A stretch of 64,000 bases of DNA, taken from assembly GCA_028689585.1 (NCBI GenBank), contig JAQVCW010000017.1, positions 1 to 64,000 of the forward strand, read 5' to 3'. Origin of the DNA: Lachnospiraceae bacterium. GTDB taxonomy: Bacteria > Bacillota > Clostridia > Lachnospirales > Lachnospiraceae. Made by a program: the position numbers and the translations under genes. This document shows, piece by piece, positions 26,705 through 35,623 of the stretch. The notes beneath the pieces are model-generated. The model was not told where the DNA came from, did not search any database, and saw nothing but the letters and a program-made list of their open reading frames with translations. Within the stretch, counting starts at the first letter, position 1. Every line of letters starts with the position of its first letter.

Positions 26705-27463
26705 ATGGTACATTTTGTAGGAGCAGGATCCGGTGCGCCGGATCTGATTACCGTAAGGGGATTAAATTTATTGAAACAGGCGGATGTTATCATCTATGCC
26801 GGTTCACTGGTGAATCCGCAGCTATTGGAGGACAGAAAAGAAGGCTGTCAGGTATATAACAGCGCCACCATGACCCTGGAAGAGGTGATGGAGGTGATGC
26901 TTCAGGCAGAAAGAGAAGGGAAAAATATCGTCCGGCTGCATACCGGAGACCCCTGCCTCTATGGAGCGATCCGGGAGCAGATGGATATTCTGGAAGAAAA
27001 TCAGATCACGTATGATTATTGTCCGGGCGTCAGCTCTTTTTGCGGTGCGGCTTCTGCACTGAACCTGGAATATACGCTTCCCGAGGTTTCGCAGAGTGTA
27101 ATTATCACAAGAATGGCAGGCCGCACACCGGTTCCGGAGCGGGAAGAGATCGCAGCCTTCGCGGCACATCACGCAACTATGGTGATTTTTCTGAGCACAG
27201 GCATGCTGGAGCAGTTGTCCCGGCGTCTGATGGCAGGAGGATATGAAGCGGACACACCGGCGGCAATCGTCTACAAGGCAACCTGGGAGGATGAGGCATC
27301 CTTTGTATGCACAGTGGCCACCCTGGCTGAGACGGCAGCGAAGAATCGGATTACGAAAACGGCATTGATCATTGTGGGGGATGTGGTCAGCCACATCCAT
27401 TATCAGCGTTCTGAATTGTATCATCCGGAATTTACCACAGAATTTCGCAAAGCAAAGGTATGA
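26705..27463 (+). CDS. cbiF: Cobalt-precorrin-4 C11-methyltransferase
   Basis: CbiF methylates C11. The 252-residue protein starts immediately after cbiL (MVHFVGAGSGAPDLITVRG, the typical GAGxGxPDLIT motif) and has LHTGDPCLYGAIREQM near 78-93 and CPGVSSFCGAASALN near 105-119, all CbiF-like, followed by the ITRMAGRTPVPERE region that distinguishes C11-methyltransferases. The ribosome-binding site AAAGGAG is inside the cbiL end. The cbiG start overlaps its stop in an ATGA arrangement, so translation is coupled. Confidence 0.95.
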   Translation: MVHFVGAGSGAPDLITVRGLNLLKQADVIIYAGSLVNPQLLEDRKEGCQVYNSATMTLEEVMEVMLQAEREGKNIVRLHTGDPCLYGAIREQMDILEENQITYDYCPGVSSFCGAASALNLEYTLPEVSQSVIITRMAGRTPVPEREEIAAFAAHHATMVIFLSTGMLEQLSRRLMAGGYEADTPAAIVYKATWEDEASFVCTVATLAETAAKNRITKTALIIVGDVVSHIHYQRSELYHPEFTTEFRKAKV

Positions 27464-28623
27464 GAGCAGGGATTGTCTGCTTCACAGAAAATGGTGTGAA
27501 GACGGCTCTGAAAATAAAGGAACTGCTGTTTTCTGTTCTGGCAGAAAGCGGGGAATCCGGGCTCATTCCGGAAACAAACAGCATAGAAGCGGTGTGCTGC
27601 AGCAGAAATTTTCCGGGGGAAAATAAGGTTCCTGCAAAGGACGGCGATCCCGGGCAAAATTTGAAGCAAAAAGATATTCAGAAACTGGAAATCCCGCTGA
27701 AGGAATGGACAAAGCAGCAGTTTTCCAACCGTGATGTGGTGATTTTTGTAGGGGCGGCAGGGATTGCGGTGCGCAGTATTGCTCCATTTCTTCAGAGCAA
27801 GGCCACAGATCCGGCGGTTCTGGTGGCGGATGAAAAAGGAACCTTTGTCATTTCGCTTCTTTCCGGTCATATCGGCGGCGCAAATGAGCTGTGCAGCCAG
27901 CTTGCAAAACGGCTGCAGGCCATCCCAGTGATCACCACAGCCACAGATCTGAATGGGAAATTTGCAGTGGATGTCTTTGCGAAGCAGAATGGAATGTGGA
28001 TTGATGATATGGTCTGTGCAAAAGAAATATCGGCGGCTATTCTTTACGGAGAGAAAATTGGATTTTCCAGTGATTTTCCGGTTACGGGAAGCCTGCCGGA
28101 AGAACTGCAGGCGGTTCAAAATGGCAAAACAGAGTCTGCTGCCAAAACAGAGGACTGCTATGAGATCCATATTACCTGGGATGCTTCGAAAAAATCCGTA
28201 CCGGGATGCAGGAGGCTCTGTCTGGTTCCAAAAACCATCGTGCTGGGCGTCGGCTGTAAAAAAGGGAAAACAGAAGCAGAGCTGGAGAAAGCGGTGCTGG
28301 ATACACTTCATGATCGGAAGATATCCATTCATGCGGTGAAAAAAATCTGCAGCATTGATATCAAGGCGAAGGAAGCGGGGCTTCTGGAATTTTGCGAAAA
28401 ATACCATCTGGCATTTGAGACATATCCGGCGGATGCACTTCGGAAGGTGAAGGGGGAATTTTCCGCGTCTGAATTTGTCAGCAGTCAGGTAGGCGTAGAT
28501 AATGTGTGTGAGCGGAGCGCAGTGCTTGGAAGCGGCGGCGGACAGTTGATACAGAGGAAAAAGGCATGCGGCGGGATTACAGTGGCGGCAGCCTGTGAAG
28601 ACAGGAGGATTTATTTTGAATAA
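27460..28623 (+). CDS. cbiG: Cobalt-precorrin-5A hydrolase
   Basis: CbiG opens the delta-lactone of cobalt-precorrin-5A and releases acetaldehyde, the ring-contraction step peculiar to the anaerobic route. The 387 residues show an N-terminal domain with FVGAAGIAVRSIAPFL near 92-107 and SLLSGHIGGANELCSQLA near 131-148, and a C-terminal domain starting around LGVGCKKGKTEAEL near 262 and ending with GGITVAAAC. A spacer region of low conservation lies between them. The start overlaps the cbiF stop; the end overlaps the cbiH start. Length and order are usual for a full CbiG. Confidence 0.95.
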   Translation: MRAGIVCFTENGVKTALKIKELLFSVLAESGESGLIPETNSIEAVCCSRNFPGENKVPAKDGDPGQNLKQKDIQKLEIPLKEWTKQQFSNRDVVIFVGAAGIAVRSIAPFLQSKATDPAVLVADEKGTFVISLLSGHIGGANELCSQLAKRLQAIPVITTATDLNGKFAVDVFAKQNGMWIDDMVCAKEISAAILYGEKIGFSSDFPVTGSLPEELQAVQNGKTESAAKTEDCYEIHITWDASKKSVPGCRRLCLVPKTIVLGVGCKKGKTEAELEKAVLDTLHDRKISIHAVKKICSIDIKAKEAGLLEFCEKYHLAFETYPADALRKVKGEFSASEFVSSQVGVDNVCERSAVLGSGGGQLIQRKKACGGITVAAACEDRRIYFE

Positions 28624-29347
28624 AATTATGGTAGTGGGCATAGGACCCGGAGAATATGAACAGATGACCATACGGGCGGCCGAAGCGCTGAAATCCTGTG
28701 ATGTGATTGTGGGATATACAGTATACGTGGAGCTGGTGAAAGAGCATTTTCAGGGAAAAGAATTTCTGACGACACCAATGCGTAAGGAAACACAGCGGTG
28801 CGTTCTGGCGTTTGAGGAAGCACAGAAGGGAAAGACCGTGGCTATGATCTGCAGCGGAGATGCAGGGGTATATGGTATGTCAGGCCTGATACTGGAAATC
28901 GGAAAGGATTATCCACAGACAGAGGTGGAAGTGATTCCGGGAGTGACGGCAGCACTGAGCGGTGCGGCGGTGCTGGGGGCTCCGCTGATCCATGATTTCT
29001 GCCTGATCAGCCTCAGTGACCTGCTGACACCATGGGAAAAGATTGAGAAGAGACTGCTTCTGGCAGCAGAAGCGGATTTTGCAATCTGTCTCTATAATCC
29101 TTCCAGCAGAAAAAGGCATGACTATCTGCAGAAAGCCTGCGATCTGATGCTGCAGCACAAATCCCGGGATACGGTGTGCGGAATTGTGATGAATATCGGC
29201 CGGGAGGGGGAGAACATGAAAATCATGAGTCTGGAGCAGCTAAGAGACGCTCAGGTGGACATGTTTACCACGGTCTTTATCGGAAATTCACAGACCAGAA
29301 AGATCAATGGCAGAATGGTGACGCCGAGGGGATATCATTATGAATAA
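28616..29347 (+). CDS. cbiH: Cobalt-factor III / precorrin-3B C17-methyltransferase
   Basis: CbiH methylates C17 and contracts the macrocycle. The most likely start is TTG 28616, seven bases after AGGAGG (28603-28608); GTG 28595 has no ribosome-binding site, and ATG 28628 is possible. The protein (about 243 residues) has GIGPGEYEQMTIRA near 8-21, ICSGDAGVYGMSGL near 79-92, and IPGVTAALSGAAVLGAPL near 107-124, the last being typical for this family. It overlaps cbiG by 8 bases, and the next gene by 8 bases (ATG 29340), so three genes are translationally coupled. Confidence 0.93.
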   Translation: MNKIMVVGIGPGEYEQMTIRAAEALKSCDVIVGYTVYVELVKEHFQGKEFLTTPMRKETQRCVLAFEEAQKGKTVAMICSGDAGVYGMSGLILEIGKDYPQTEVEVIPGVTAALSGAAVLGAPLIHDFCLISLSDLLTPWEKIEKRLLLAAEADFAICLYNPSSRKRHDYLQKACDLMLQHKSRDTVCGIVMNIGREGENMKIMSLEQLRDAQVDMFTTVFIGNSQTRKINGRMVTPRGYHYE

Positions 29348-31337
29348 GCTGCTGCTTTTTGCCGGAACGACAGAAGGCCGGGAACTGGCGGAATTTCTGG
29401 ATCGTCAGGGGGTGGCCTGTGATGTGAGCACTGCCACGGAATACGGCGGTCATCTGCTGGAGGAAAGTACAGCAGGGCATGATATTCACAGCGGCCGGCT
29501 GTCTGAGGAGGAAATGGAAGGTCTGATCGATCAGGAGCAGATTACCATGGTGGTGGATGCCACTCATCCTTATGCAGTTTTGGTATCGGACAATATCAGA
29601 GCGGTCTGCCGGAAGAAAGGCTGTACTTATCTGCGTCTTCTGCGGGAGGAAGAGCCGGCGGATAATGCATGCGTTTTTGTGCCTTCCGTGGAAGCGGCAG
29701 TGGAATATCTTCAGCAGACCTCAGGGAATGTCCTGGCAGCCACCGGAAGCAAGGAACTGAAGAAATATACTGCTCTGCCAGATTATCAGACCAGAGTTTT
29801 TGCAAGGGTGCTGTCCACGCCTGCGGCGGTATGGGAATGTGCAGAATTGGGCTTTCAGGGAAAAAATCTGATCTGTATGCAGGGGCCTTTTGATGAAGAA
29901 CTGAATTATGCCATGATGAAACAGATCGGTGCCAGATTTTTGGTAACAAAGGAATCCGGCAAGACGGGAGGATTTCCGGAAAAAATGCGGGCTGCCAGAA
30001 GAGCCGGCGCAAAGCTGGTGGTGGTGGGGCGTCCGGGGGAGGAAGAGGGATACTCCATGCCTGAAATCCGCCGGATCTTATGTGAAGCCCTGTCGATTCG
30101 GGTAAAACGCAATATTGCTCTGGCCGGGATTGGAATGGGCACTCCGGAGAGCATGACATCCCAGGTGCGGACAATCTGCGAAAAAGCGGATGTGCTGATC
30201 GGCGCCAGACGTATGCTGGACTGTGTAACGTGGATGAACAAGCCGGAGTATCCGGAGTACCGGGCGGAAAAGATCCGCGCTTATCTGGACGCGCATCCGG
30301 AGTATGAAAATGTTGTGCTCCTATTGTCCGGTGATGTGGGATTTTACAGCGGTGCAAAAAAACTGCTGGACTGCTTTGCCGGGGAAGAACCGGAAGTTTA
30401 CTGCGGTATTTCTTCTGTGGTCTATCTGTGCAGCAGGCTGCATACCTCCTGGGATGATGTAAAGCTGGTCAGTGTACACGGCAGAACCCAGAATTTGATC
30501 GGAGCGGTCTGCACCCATCAAAAAGTATTTGCACTGATCGGAAAGGAAGAAAGCTTTCGAACTATGTGCGGTGCACTGCTGGAATATGGACTGGGACATG
30601 TGAAGCTGTCTGTGGGATGCCAATTGTCCTATCCGGATGAAAAAATATGGAAGGGCTCACCTGCGGAATTACAAAATCAAAACACGGGGGATTTGACAGC
30701 GGTTCTGATCGAAAATGAGCAGATTTGTTCGGTGGTCACTCACGGAATAGAGGATGAGGCATTTGAAAGGGCAAAGGTGCCCATGACAAAAGCGGAGATT
30801 CGCAGCATTTCTCTTTCCAAACTTCAACTGACAGGGAACAGTGTGATCTATGATGTGGGGGCGGGGACGGGCTCCGTATCCATTGAGATGGCGCTGCAGT
30901 CGGTGGACGGCATGGTATACGCGGTGGAGAAAAAACCGGAAGCGGTGGAGCTCATCCGCAGAAATCAGAAAAAGTTCGGTGTTTCCAATCTCCAGATCAT
31001 CGAAGGATCCGCTCCGGAAGCACTGCAGTCTCTTCCGGTTCCCACGCATGCCTTTATCGGCGGCAGTTCAGGTAATCTGCGGGAAATCATGGAATGTCTG
31101 CTGGAGAAAAATCCGGATATCCGGATCGTGATCAATACGATTACCCTGGAATCAGCGGCAGAGGCACTGAAGTGTCTGAAAGAACTGCCGGTGGCCTGCC
31201 AGGATATTGTCTCTGTCAGTGTGGCAAAGGCAAAGTGTGCCGGGGATTACCATCTGATGATGGGACAAAATCCGGTGTATATTTTTTCCTGCGGAAAAGG
31301 AATTGGCGGATGCGGAGAGATTACTGAAAATATATGA
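29340..31337 (+). CDS. Triple fusion: precorrin-6A reductase, C5,15-methyltransferase and decarboxylase (CbiJ-CbiE-CbiT)
   Basis: The 665 residues join three enzymes of consecutive corrin steps. Residues about 1-250 are CbiJ/CobK (reductase): FAGTTEGRELAEFL at 7-20, VDATHPYAV near 72-80, and AATGSKEL near 138. Residues about 255-470 are CbiE (C5 methylation): LAGIGMGTPESMT near 260 and LLSGDVGFYSGAKKLL near 329. Residues about 480-665 are CbiT (C15 methylation and decarboxylation): MTKAEIRSISLSKLQL, then the SAM motif YDVGAGTGSVSIEMA near 503-517. CbiE-CbiT (CobL) fusions are common; adding CbiJ in front is less so. The frame is open throughout, with no stop or shift, and it overlaps cbiH. 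The product could channel intermediates. Confidence 0.93.
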   Translation: MNKLLLFAGTTEGRELAEFLDRQGVACDVSTATEYGGHLLEESTAGHDIHSGRLSEEEMEGLIDQEQITMVVDATHPYAVLVSDNIRAVCRKKGCTYLRLLREEEPADNACVFVPSVEAAVEYLQQTSGNVLAATGSKELKKYTALPDYQTRVFARVLSTPAAVWECAELGFQGKNLICMQGPFDEELNYAMMKQIGARFLVTKESGKTGGFPEKMRAARRAGAKLVVVGRPGEEEGYSMPEIRRILCEALSIRVKRNIALAGIGMGTPESMTSQVRTICEKADVLIGARRMLDCVTWMNKPEYPEYRAEKIRAYLDAHPEYENVVLLLSGDVGFYSGAKKLLDCFAGEEPEVYCGISSVVYLCSRLHTSWDDVKLVSVHGRTQNLIGAVCTHQKVFALIGKEESFRTMCGALLEYGLGHVKLSVGCQLSYPDEKIWKGSPAELQNQNTGDLTAVLIENEQICSVVTHGIEDEAFERAKVPMTKAEIRSISLSKLQLTGNSVIYDVGAGTGSVSIEMALQSVDGMVYAVEKKPEAVELIRRNQKKFGVSNLQIIEGSAPEALQSLPVPTHAFIGGSSGNLREIMECLLEKNPDIRIVINTITLESAAEALKCLKELPVACQDIVSVSVAKAKCAGDYHLMMGQNPVYIFSCGKGIGGCGEITENI

Positions 31338-31528
31338 ATGACAGGAAAAAGTGACAGAAGCAGGCAAAAGTGACAGAAGCAGGCAAAAGTAACAGGAGCA
31401 GGAAAAAGCAACAGAAGCAGGAAAATGCAATAGGAGCAGGCAAAAGCAACAGAAGCAGGAAAAAGCAACAGGAGCAGGAAAGAGCAACAGAAGCAGGAAA
31501 AAGCAACAGAAGTAAGCAGTTGAAAACA
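31338..31528 (+). repeat. Purine-rich 19-bp tandem repeat between cbiJET and cbiA
   Basis: About nine copies of a 19-bp unit (AAAAGCAACAGAAGCAGGA and variants) run from about 31341 to 31519 with constant 19-base spacing. The plus strand has almost no T or C apart from the fixed C positions. The unit is not a multiple of three, so it cannot be a coding repeat. There are no unique spacers, so it is not a CRISPR. Confidence 0.92.
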
Positions 31529-31559
31529 GATGAAAGTGAGCGCAATCAGGGAGGAGCAG

Positions 31560-32984
31560 ATGGAATATCCGAGATTTTTACTGACGGCAGGTGCCAGCGG
31601 GAGCGGGAAAACGCTGATCACCTGCGGAATATTGCAGGCATTCTGCAGCCGCGGGCTGAATACGGTTTCCTTTAAGTGCGGTCCTGATTATATTGATCCC
31701 ATGTTTCATTCCAGAGTCATCGGAACAAAGTCCCGAAACCTGGATACCTTTTTTACGGATGAGGATACTACCCGGTATCTGCTGGCAAAGAATGCAAAGG
31801 GAGCGGATATTTCCGTAATAGAGGGCGTGATGGGATATTACGACGGCCTTGGAGGCGTGTCGGAAAAAGCCAGTGCCTATGATCTGGCCAGAGTGACGGG
31901 AACACCGGCAGTGCTGATTGTCAATGGAAAGGGAATGAGTCTGTCCATTCTGGCCTATATTAAGGGATTTCTGGAGCTTTATCCGGACAGCCGGATTCAG
32001 GGAGTGATTTTAAATCAGGTTTCGCCCATGCTGTATCCGAAGCTGGCAGAATTGATTGTACAGAGACTGGGGATTGCGGTCTATGGCTATGTTCCGGTGA
32101 TGAAGGAGCTTCATCTGGAAAGCCGCCATCTGGGACTGGTGCTTCCGGAGGAGATCAAGGATCTGAAAAACAGTCTAAATCAACTGGCAGAGGTGCTGGA
32201 AAAGACGCTGGATCTGGATGGACTTCTGGAACTGGCTCATAGGGCGGAAGCATTTGAACCGAAGGTGCCGGAATTTCTGAGGGATCCTTTGGTGCCAGCG
32301 AGAGAAGAAAAAGACGGTTCCTTTGAAGCGGTCCAAGTGAAAGAAGAGTCTGACAGCCCGGTTATTGCGGTAGCAAGGGATGAAGCATTTTGCTTTTTCT
32401 ATGAGGATAATCTGGAGCTGCTCCGGCAGATGGGAGCCAGGCTGACCTTTTTTTCGCCCCTGAGAGATAAGAAGCTGCCAAAGGCAGACGGACTGCTGCT
32501 TTGCGGAGGGTATCCGGAGCTGCATGCAAAACAGCTCAGTGAAAATAAAACCATGCGGGAAAGCATTCAAAGGGCGGTGCGGGATGGATTGCCCTGTATG
32601 GCGGAGTGCGGCGGTTTTATGTATCTTTTGGAAGAGATGGAGGATATGGAGGGAGTCTTATGGCCGATGGCAGGAGCACTGCCGGGGAGCGCTTATCGAA
32701 CCGAAAAGCTGGGCAGATTTGGTTATATCAGTCTGACTCCTCAAAAAGATACTATGCTGGGAACCGATGTCGGGACGATCAAAGGGCATGAATTTCATTA
32801 TTTTGACAGTACCTGCTGCGGTGACAGCTTTCTTGCCACAAAACCCGTCGGAAAGCGAAGCTGGCCCTGCATCCGGGGAAATGACACCTGTATTGCCGGA
32901 TTCCCTCATCTGTACTATTATTCCAACCCAGAGGTGCCGCGGCGGTTCCTGAAAAAATGCCGGGAAGCAGGAAGCCTATGCTGA
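31560..32984 (+). CDS. cbiA: Cobyrinate a,c-diamide synthase
   Basis: CbiA uses glutamine and ATP to amidate the a and c side chains of cobyrinate. ATG 31560 follows GGGAGGAG; a start at 31530 lies in the repeat flank and lacks a site. The 474 residues comprise a dethiobiotin-synthetase-like domain with P-loop TAGASGSGKTLITCGI near residue 7-22 and GVMGYYDGLGG near 89-99, and a class I glutaminase domain with LLLCGGYPEL near 309, nucleophile Cys in MAECGGFMYL near 345-354 and His in KGHEFHYF near 408-415. All catalytic elements are present. It is separated from its neighbours on both sides by purine-rich spacers. Confidence 0.96.
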   Translation: MEYPRFLLTAGASGSGKTLITCGILQAFCSRGLNTVSFKCGPDYIDPMFHSRVIGTKSRNLDTFFTDEDTTRYLLAKNAKGADISVIEGVMGYYDGLGGVSEKASAYDLARVTGTPAVLIVNGKGMSLSILAYIKGFLELYPDSRIQGVILNQVSPMLYPKLAELIVQRLGIAVYGYVPVMKELHLESRHLGLVLPEEIKDLKNSLNQLAEVLEKTLDLDGLLELAHRAEAFEPKVPEFLRDPLVPAREEKDGSFEAVQVKEESDSPVIAVARDEAFCFFYEDNLELLRQMGARLTFFSPLRDKKLPKADGLLLCGGYPELHAKQLSENKTMRESIQRAVRDGLPCMAECGGFMYLLEEMEDMEGVLWPMAGALPGSAYRTEKLGRFGYISLTPQKDTMLGTDVGTIKGHEFHYFDSTCCGDSFLATKPVGKRSWPCIRGNDTCIAGFPHLYYYSNPEVPRRFLKKCREAGSLC

Positions 32985-33061
32985 TATTCGCACAGGCGGT
33001 GCACGGAAGCGGAAGAAAGTGCCGGGGAGATTACTGGGAAAAATTCAGGAGCGGGCGGTTT

Positions 33062-33240
33062 AATCCGGAAAAAGCCGAAAACAGAAAGTAAAAGACAAAA
33101 AATAAAAGACAAAAAATAAAAAACAGAAAATAAAAGACAGAAAATAAGAGAAAAAATAAGAGAAAAAAAAGAGACAAAAGAGAGACAAAAAAGAGGCAAA
33201 AAAAGAGACAGAAAAAAGAGACAGAAAAAACGAACGAAGG
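33062..33240 (+). repeat. Purine-rich ~14-bp tandem repeat between cbiA and cbiB
   Basis: The tract consists of imperfect units such as ACAGAAAATAAAAG (14 bp), shortening to 11-13 bp units towards the right (AAAAAAGAGACA and variants). It is almost purely A and G on the plus strand. The remaining part of this 269-base gap (32985-33061) is unremarkable. The ribosome-binding site of cbiB (GAAGGAAGGG) is at the right border. Confidence 0.88.
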
Positions 33241-33253
33241 AAGGGAACAGGGC

Positions 33254-34225
33254 ATGGACCAGACATTGCTGGCTTTACTGGCAGGCTTTCTGCTGGATAT
33301 TATTATAGGAGATCCCCACTGGATCTATCATCCGGTGCGCCTGGTAGGTCATTTGATCTCAGGGACAGAAAAATGGCTGAGACGCTGTTTTCCCAAAACT
33401 GAAAAGGGAGAGCGCACCGCTGGTCTGTGTCTGGTTCTAGCAGTATCAGGTGTGACCACAGGGGCGGCCGCATTGCTGCTTTATCTTGCCGGATTTGTGG
33501 GGCAGTGGCTGGTGTTTGGACTGCAGGTGCTGATGTGTTATCAACTGCTGGCGACCAGGGCGCTCAAGGACGAATCCATGAAGGTATATCGGGAGCTGGA
33601 ACGGGAAGATCTGCCCGGTGCAAGGAAGGCGGTTTCCATGATCGTGGGCAGAGACACGGAAAATCTGGACGCCGCCGGAGTGACAAAGGCTGCAGTGGAG
33701 ACGGTGGCGGAAAATACCTCTGACGGTATCATTGCACCGCTGTTTTATATGGCCATCGGAGGTCCCATTCTGGGCTGGTGCTACAAGTCGGTGAATACCA
33801 TGGATTCTATGGTGGGATATAAAAATGACCGATACCTTAATTTTGGCAGATTTGCAGCGAAGCTGGATGATGTGGTAAATTATATTCCGGCCAGACTTTC
33901 CGGACTGCTTATGATAGCGGCCTCCTTTCTGGCAGGACTGGACGGAAAACGTGCAGCGGCCATTTTTCGGAGAGACAGGATGAATCATGCCAGTCCCAAT
34001 TCTGCCCAGACGGAGGCGGTGATGGCGGGAGCCCTGAATGTACAGCTTGCCGGAGATGCCTGTTATTTTGGAACCCTGTATCATAAAAAGACGATCGGGG
34101 ATCCCGTCCGTCCAATCGAAAAAGAAGACATCAAAAGGGCTAACCGGCTGCTGTATTTGTCGGCGGTATTGTCCTTGATTGTGTTTACTGCCCTGCGGGG
34201 AATTGTATTATATGTCTTCTTTTAG
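33254..34225 (+). CDS. cbiB: Adenosylcobinamide-phosphate synthase
   Basis: CbiB is the inner-membrane enzyme that attaches aminopropanol (phosphate) to adenosylcobyric acid. The 323-residue polytopic protein has the conserved start LLAGFLLDIIIGDPHWIYHP (7-26) followed by VRLVGHLI, the ESMKVYREL and ARKAVSMIVGRDTENLD region near 113-137, the AVETVAENTSDGIIAPLFY signature near 147-165, and SPNSAQTEAVMAGAL near 242-256. Length is normal. The start follows GAAGGAAGGG. It works with CobD, encoded next, which supplies aminopropanol phosphate. Confidence 0.95.
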   Translation: MDQTLLALLAGFLLDIIIGDPHWIYHPVRLVGHLISGTEKWLRRCFPKTEKGERTAGLCLVLAVSGVTTGAAALLLYLAGFVGQWLVFGLQVLMCYQLLATRALKDESMKVYRELEREDLPGARKAVSMIVGRDTENLDAAGVTKAAVETVAENTSDGIIAPLFYMAIGGPILGWCYKSVNTMDSMVGYKNDRYLNFGRFAAKLDDVVNYIPARLSGLLMIAASFLAGLDGKRAAAIFRRDRMNHASPNSAQTEAVMAGALNVQLAGDACYFGTLYHKKTIGDPVRPIEKEDIKRANRLLYLSAVLSLIVFTALRGIVLYVFF

Positions 34226-34261
34226 TATTTACAGTATTTGCGATGATGGCTTTTCAATAGA

Positions 34262-34500
34262 AAAACGAAAGAGCGTCAAGGAAGAGCATTAAGAAAAAGC
34301 GTCAAGAAAAAGTATCAAGGAAGAGCATTAAGAAAAAGTATCAGGGAAGAGCATCAAGGAAAAATATCGGGGAAATGTATTAAGGAAAAGCATAAAAAAA
34401 GCATTAGGGAAATAAAAGAATTAAGCAGATGAATTAAGAAAAAGCATTAAGAAAAAGCATTAAGAAAAAGCATAAAGAAATGAAACAAAGCAAAAAAATC
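34262..34500 (+). repeat. Purine-rich 13-bp tandem repeat between cbiB and cobD
   Basis: The 13-bp units AAGAAAAAGCATT / AAGGAAGAGCATC and variants follow one another from about 34270 to 34487, interrupted by a few shorter ones. The plus strand is rich in A and G. The unit length excludes a coding repeat. It fills most of the 322-base gap before cobD. No promoter or terminator is evident within it. Confidence 0.9.
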
Positions 34501-34547
34501 AAGCAAACAAATAACAGAACAAAATAGCATAAGAAAGAGAGCAGACA

Positions 34548-35585
34548 ATGCAGACACAGATCCATGGCGGTGATATTTATACCAATACATACAGAATCGA
34601 TTTTTCGGCAAACATTAACCCATTGGGAACGCCTCAGGCTGTGCTGGATGCGGCATGTGCAGGGGTGTTGCAGGCACCGAATTATCCGGATGTGCAATGC
34701 AGAGAATTAAAGCGGGCTATAGCCGGAAAAGAAGCAGTTCCGCCAGAATGGGTGATCTGCGGCAATGGAGCGGCGGAGCTGATCTTTACTCTGGCGGCGG
34801 CACTTCATCCAAGGAAAGCACTGCTATGCGCTCCCGGTTTTGCAGAATATGAGCAGGCATTAAATGCTGCAGGGTGTAGCTGCCGGTTTTATGAATGTAA
34901 AGAGTCAGAGCAGTTCCGCCTGGGAGAAGACTATCTGGATTGGATCACGGAAGATCTGGATGTGATTTTCCTCTGTAATCCCAACAACCCTACAGGGCTG
35001 CTGCTGGATCCGGAACTGATGAAACGGATTTTGATGCGCTGCCGCGCAAAGCGGGTTCGCCTGGTGCTGGATGAGTGCTTTAATGAGCTTCTGCAGAATC
35101 CGGAAGCGGCCTCTATGATACCGTATCTGTCTGAGTTTCCGGAGCTTTTTATCCTGAAAGCATTTACAAAGCTGTATGCCATGGCAGGGCTGCGTCTGGG
35201 CTATGGCCTGTGTGCAGAGGCGGCGCTGCTGGAGAAGATGAGCAGTGTGGTACAGCCCTGGAATGTGTCGATACCGGCACAGATGGCCGGGACGGCGGCT
35301 CTGAAAGAAGAGGAATATGTGCTCAGAAGCCGGGCGTATATCGGAGCAGAACGGCAGTATTTGAAACAGGGACTGCAGAAGCTGGGACTGGAGCCATTGG
35401 ACTCACAGGCGAATTTTATCTTTTTTCAGGGGCCGGAGGATTTATATGACCGATGTGCCCAAAAAGGGATCCTGATACGGGACTGCGGAAATTACCGCGG
35501 GCTGACCAGGGGGTATTACCGCATTGCGGTGCGGACACGGGAAGAGAATGAAGAACTGCTGAGCGTTATGCGGCAGGTTTTGTAA
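34548..35585 (+). CDS. cobD: L-threonine-O-3-phosphate decarboxylase
   Basis: CobD is a pyridoxal-phosphate enzyme that makes (R)-1-amino-2-propanol phosphate for the nucleotide loop. The 345 residues resemble histidinol-phosphate aminotransferase, but the start [20 protein letters not shown] (residues 5-24) with the SANINPLG motif is characteristic of CobD. Other motifs are [14 protein letters not shown] near 143, DECFNEL near 170, and the PLP-lysine motif [16 protein letters not shown] near 204-219. The cobalamin operon context removes most doubt against HisC. The start follows AAAGAGAG, after the 13-bp repeat tract; cbiP begins 38 bases after the stop. Confidence 0.92.
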   Translation: MQTQIHGGDIYTNTYRIDFSANINPLGTPQAVLDAACAGVLQAPNYPDVQCRELKRAIAGKEAVPPEWVICGNGAAELIFTLAAALHPRKALLCAPGFAEYEQALNAAGCSCRFYECKESEQFRLGEDYLDWITEDLDVIFLCNPNNPTGLLLDPELMKRILMRCRAKRVRLVLDECFNELLQNPEAASMIPYLSEFPELFILKAFTKLYAMAGLRLGYGLCAEAALLEKMSSVVQPWNVSIPAQMAGTAALKEEEYVLRSRAYIGAERQYLKQGLQKLGLEPLDSQANFIFFQGPEDLYDRCAQKGILIRDCGNYRGLTRGYYRIAVRTREENEELLSVMRQVL

Positions 35586-35623
35586 TAGATAAAACAGAGC
35601 ATCCGAAAAGGAGAGACAGGAAA

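Noticed and set aside
27369..28600. Frameshift in cbiG
   Set aside because: Several open frames overlap here, but the 387-codon frame contains both CbiG domains in order, so the gene is intact.
27421..28671. Minus-strand open frame of 416 codons opposite cbiG
   Set aside because: Antisense shadow; cbiG on the plus strand has all family motifs and coupled start and stop.
31341..31519. Possible CRISPR array (regular short repeats)
   Set aside because: Repeats of 19 bp follow each other without spacers, and no cas gene is near. It is a simple tandem repeat.
31370..31675. Plus-strand frame with KSNRSRKKQQ-type repeats
   Set aside because: It runs through the 19-bp repeat, whose length is not a multiple of three, and into cbiA out of frame; a low-complexity artefact.
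33031..33266. Leu/Phe-rich minus-strand frames that look like small membrane proteins
   Set aside because: They are translations of the purine-rich repeat tract read backwards (poly-pyrimidine codons give Phe, Leu, Ser). Same for 31152-31621 and 34434-34697.
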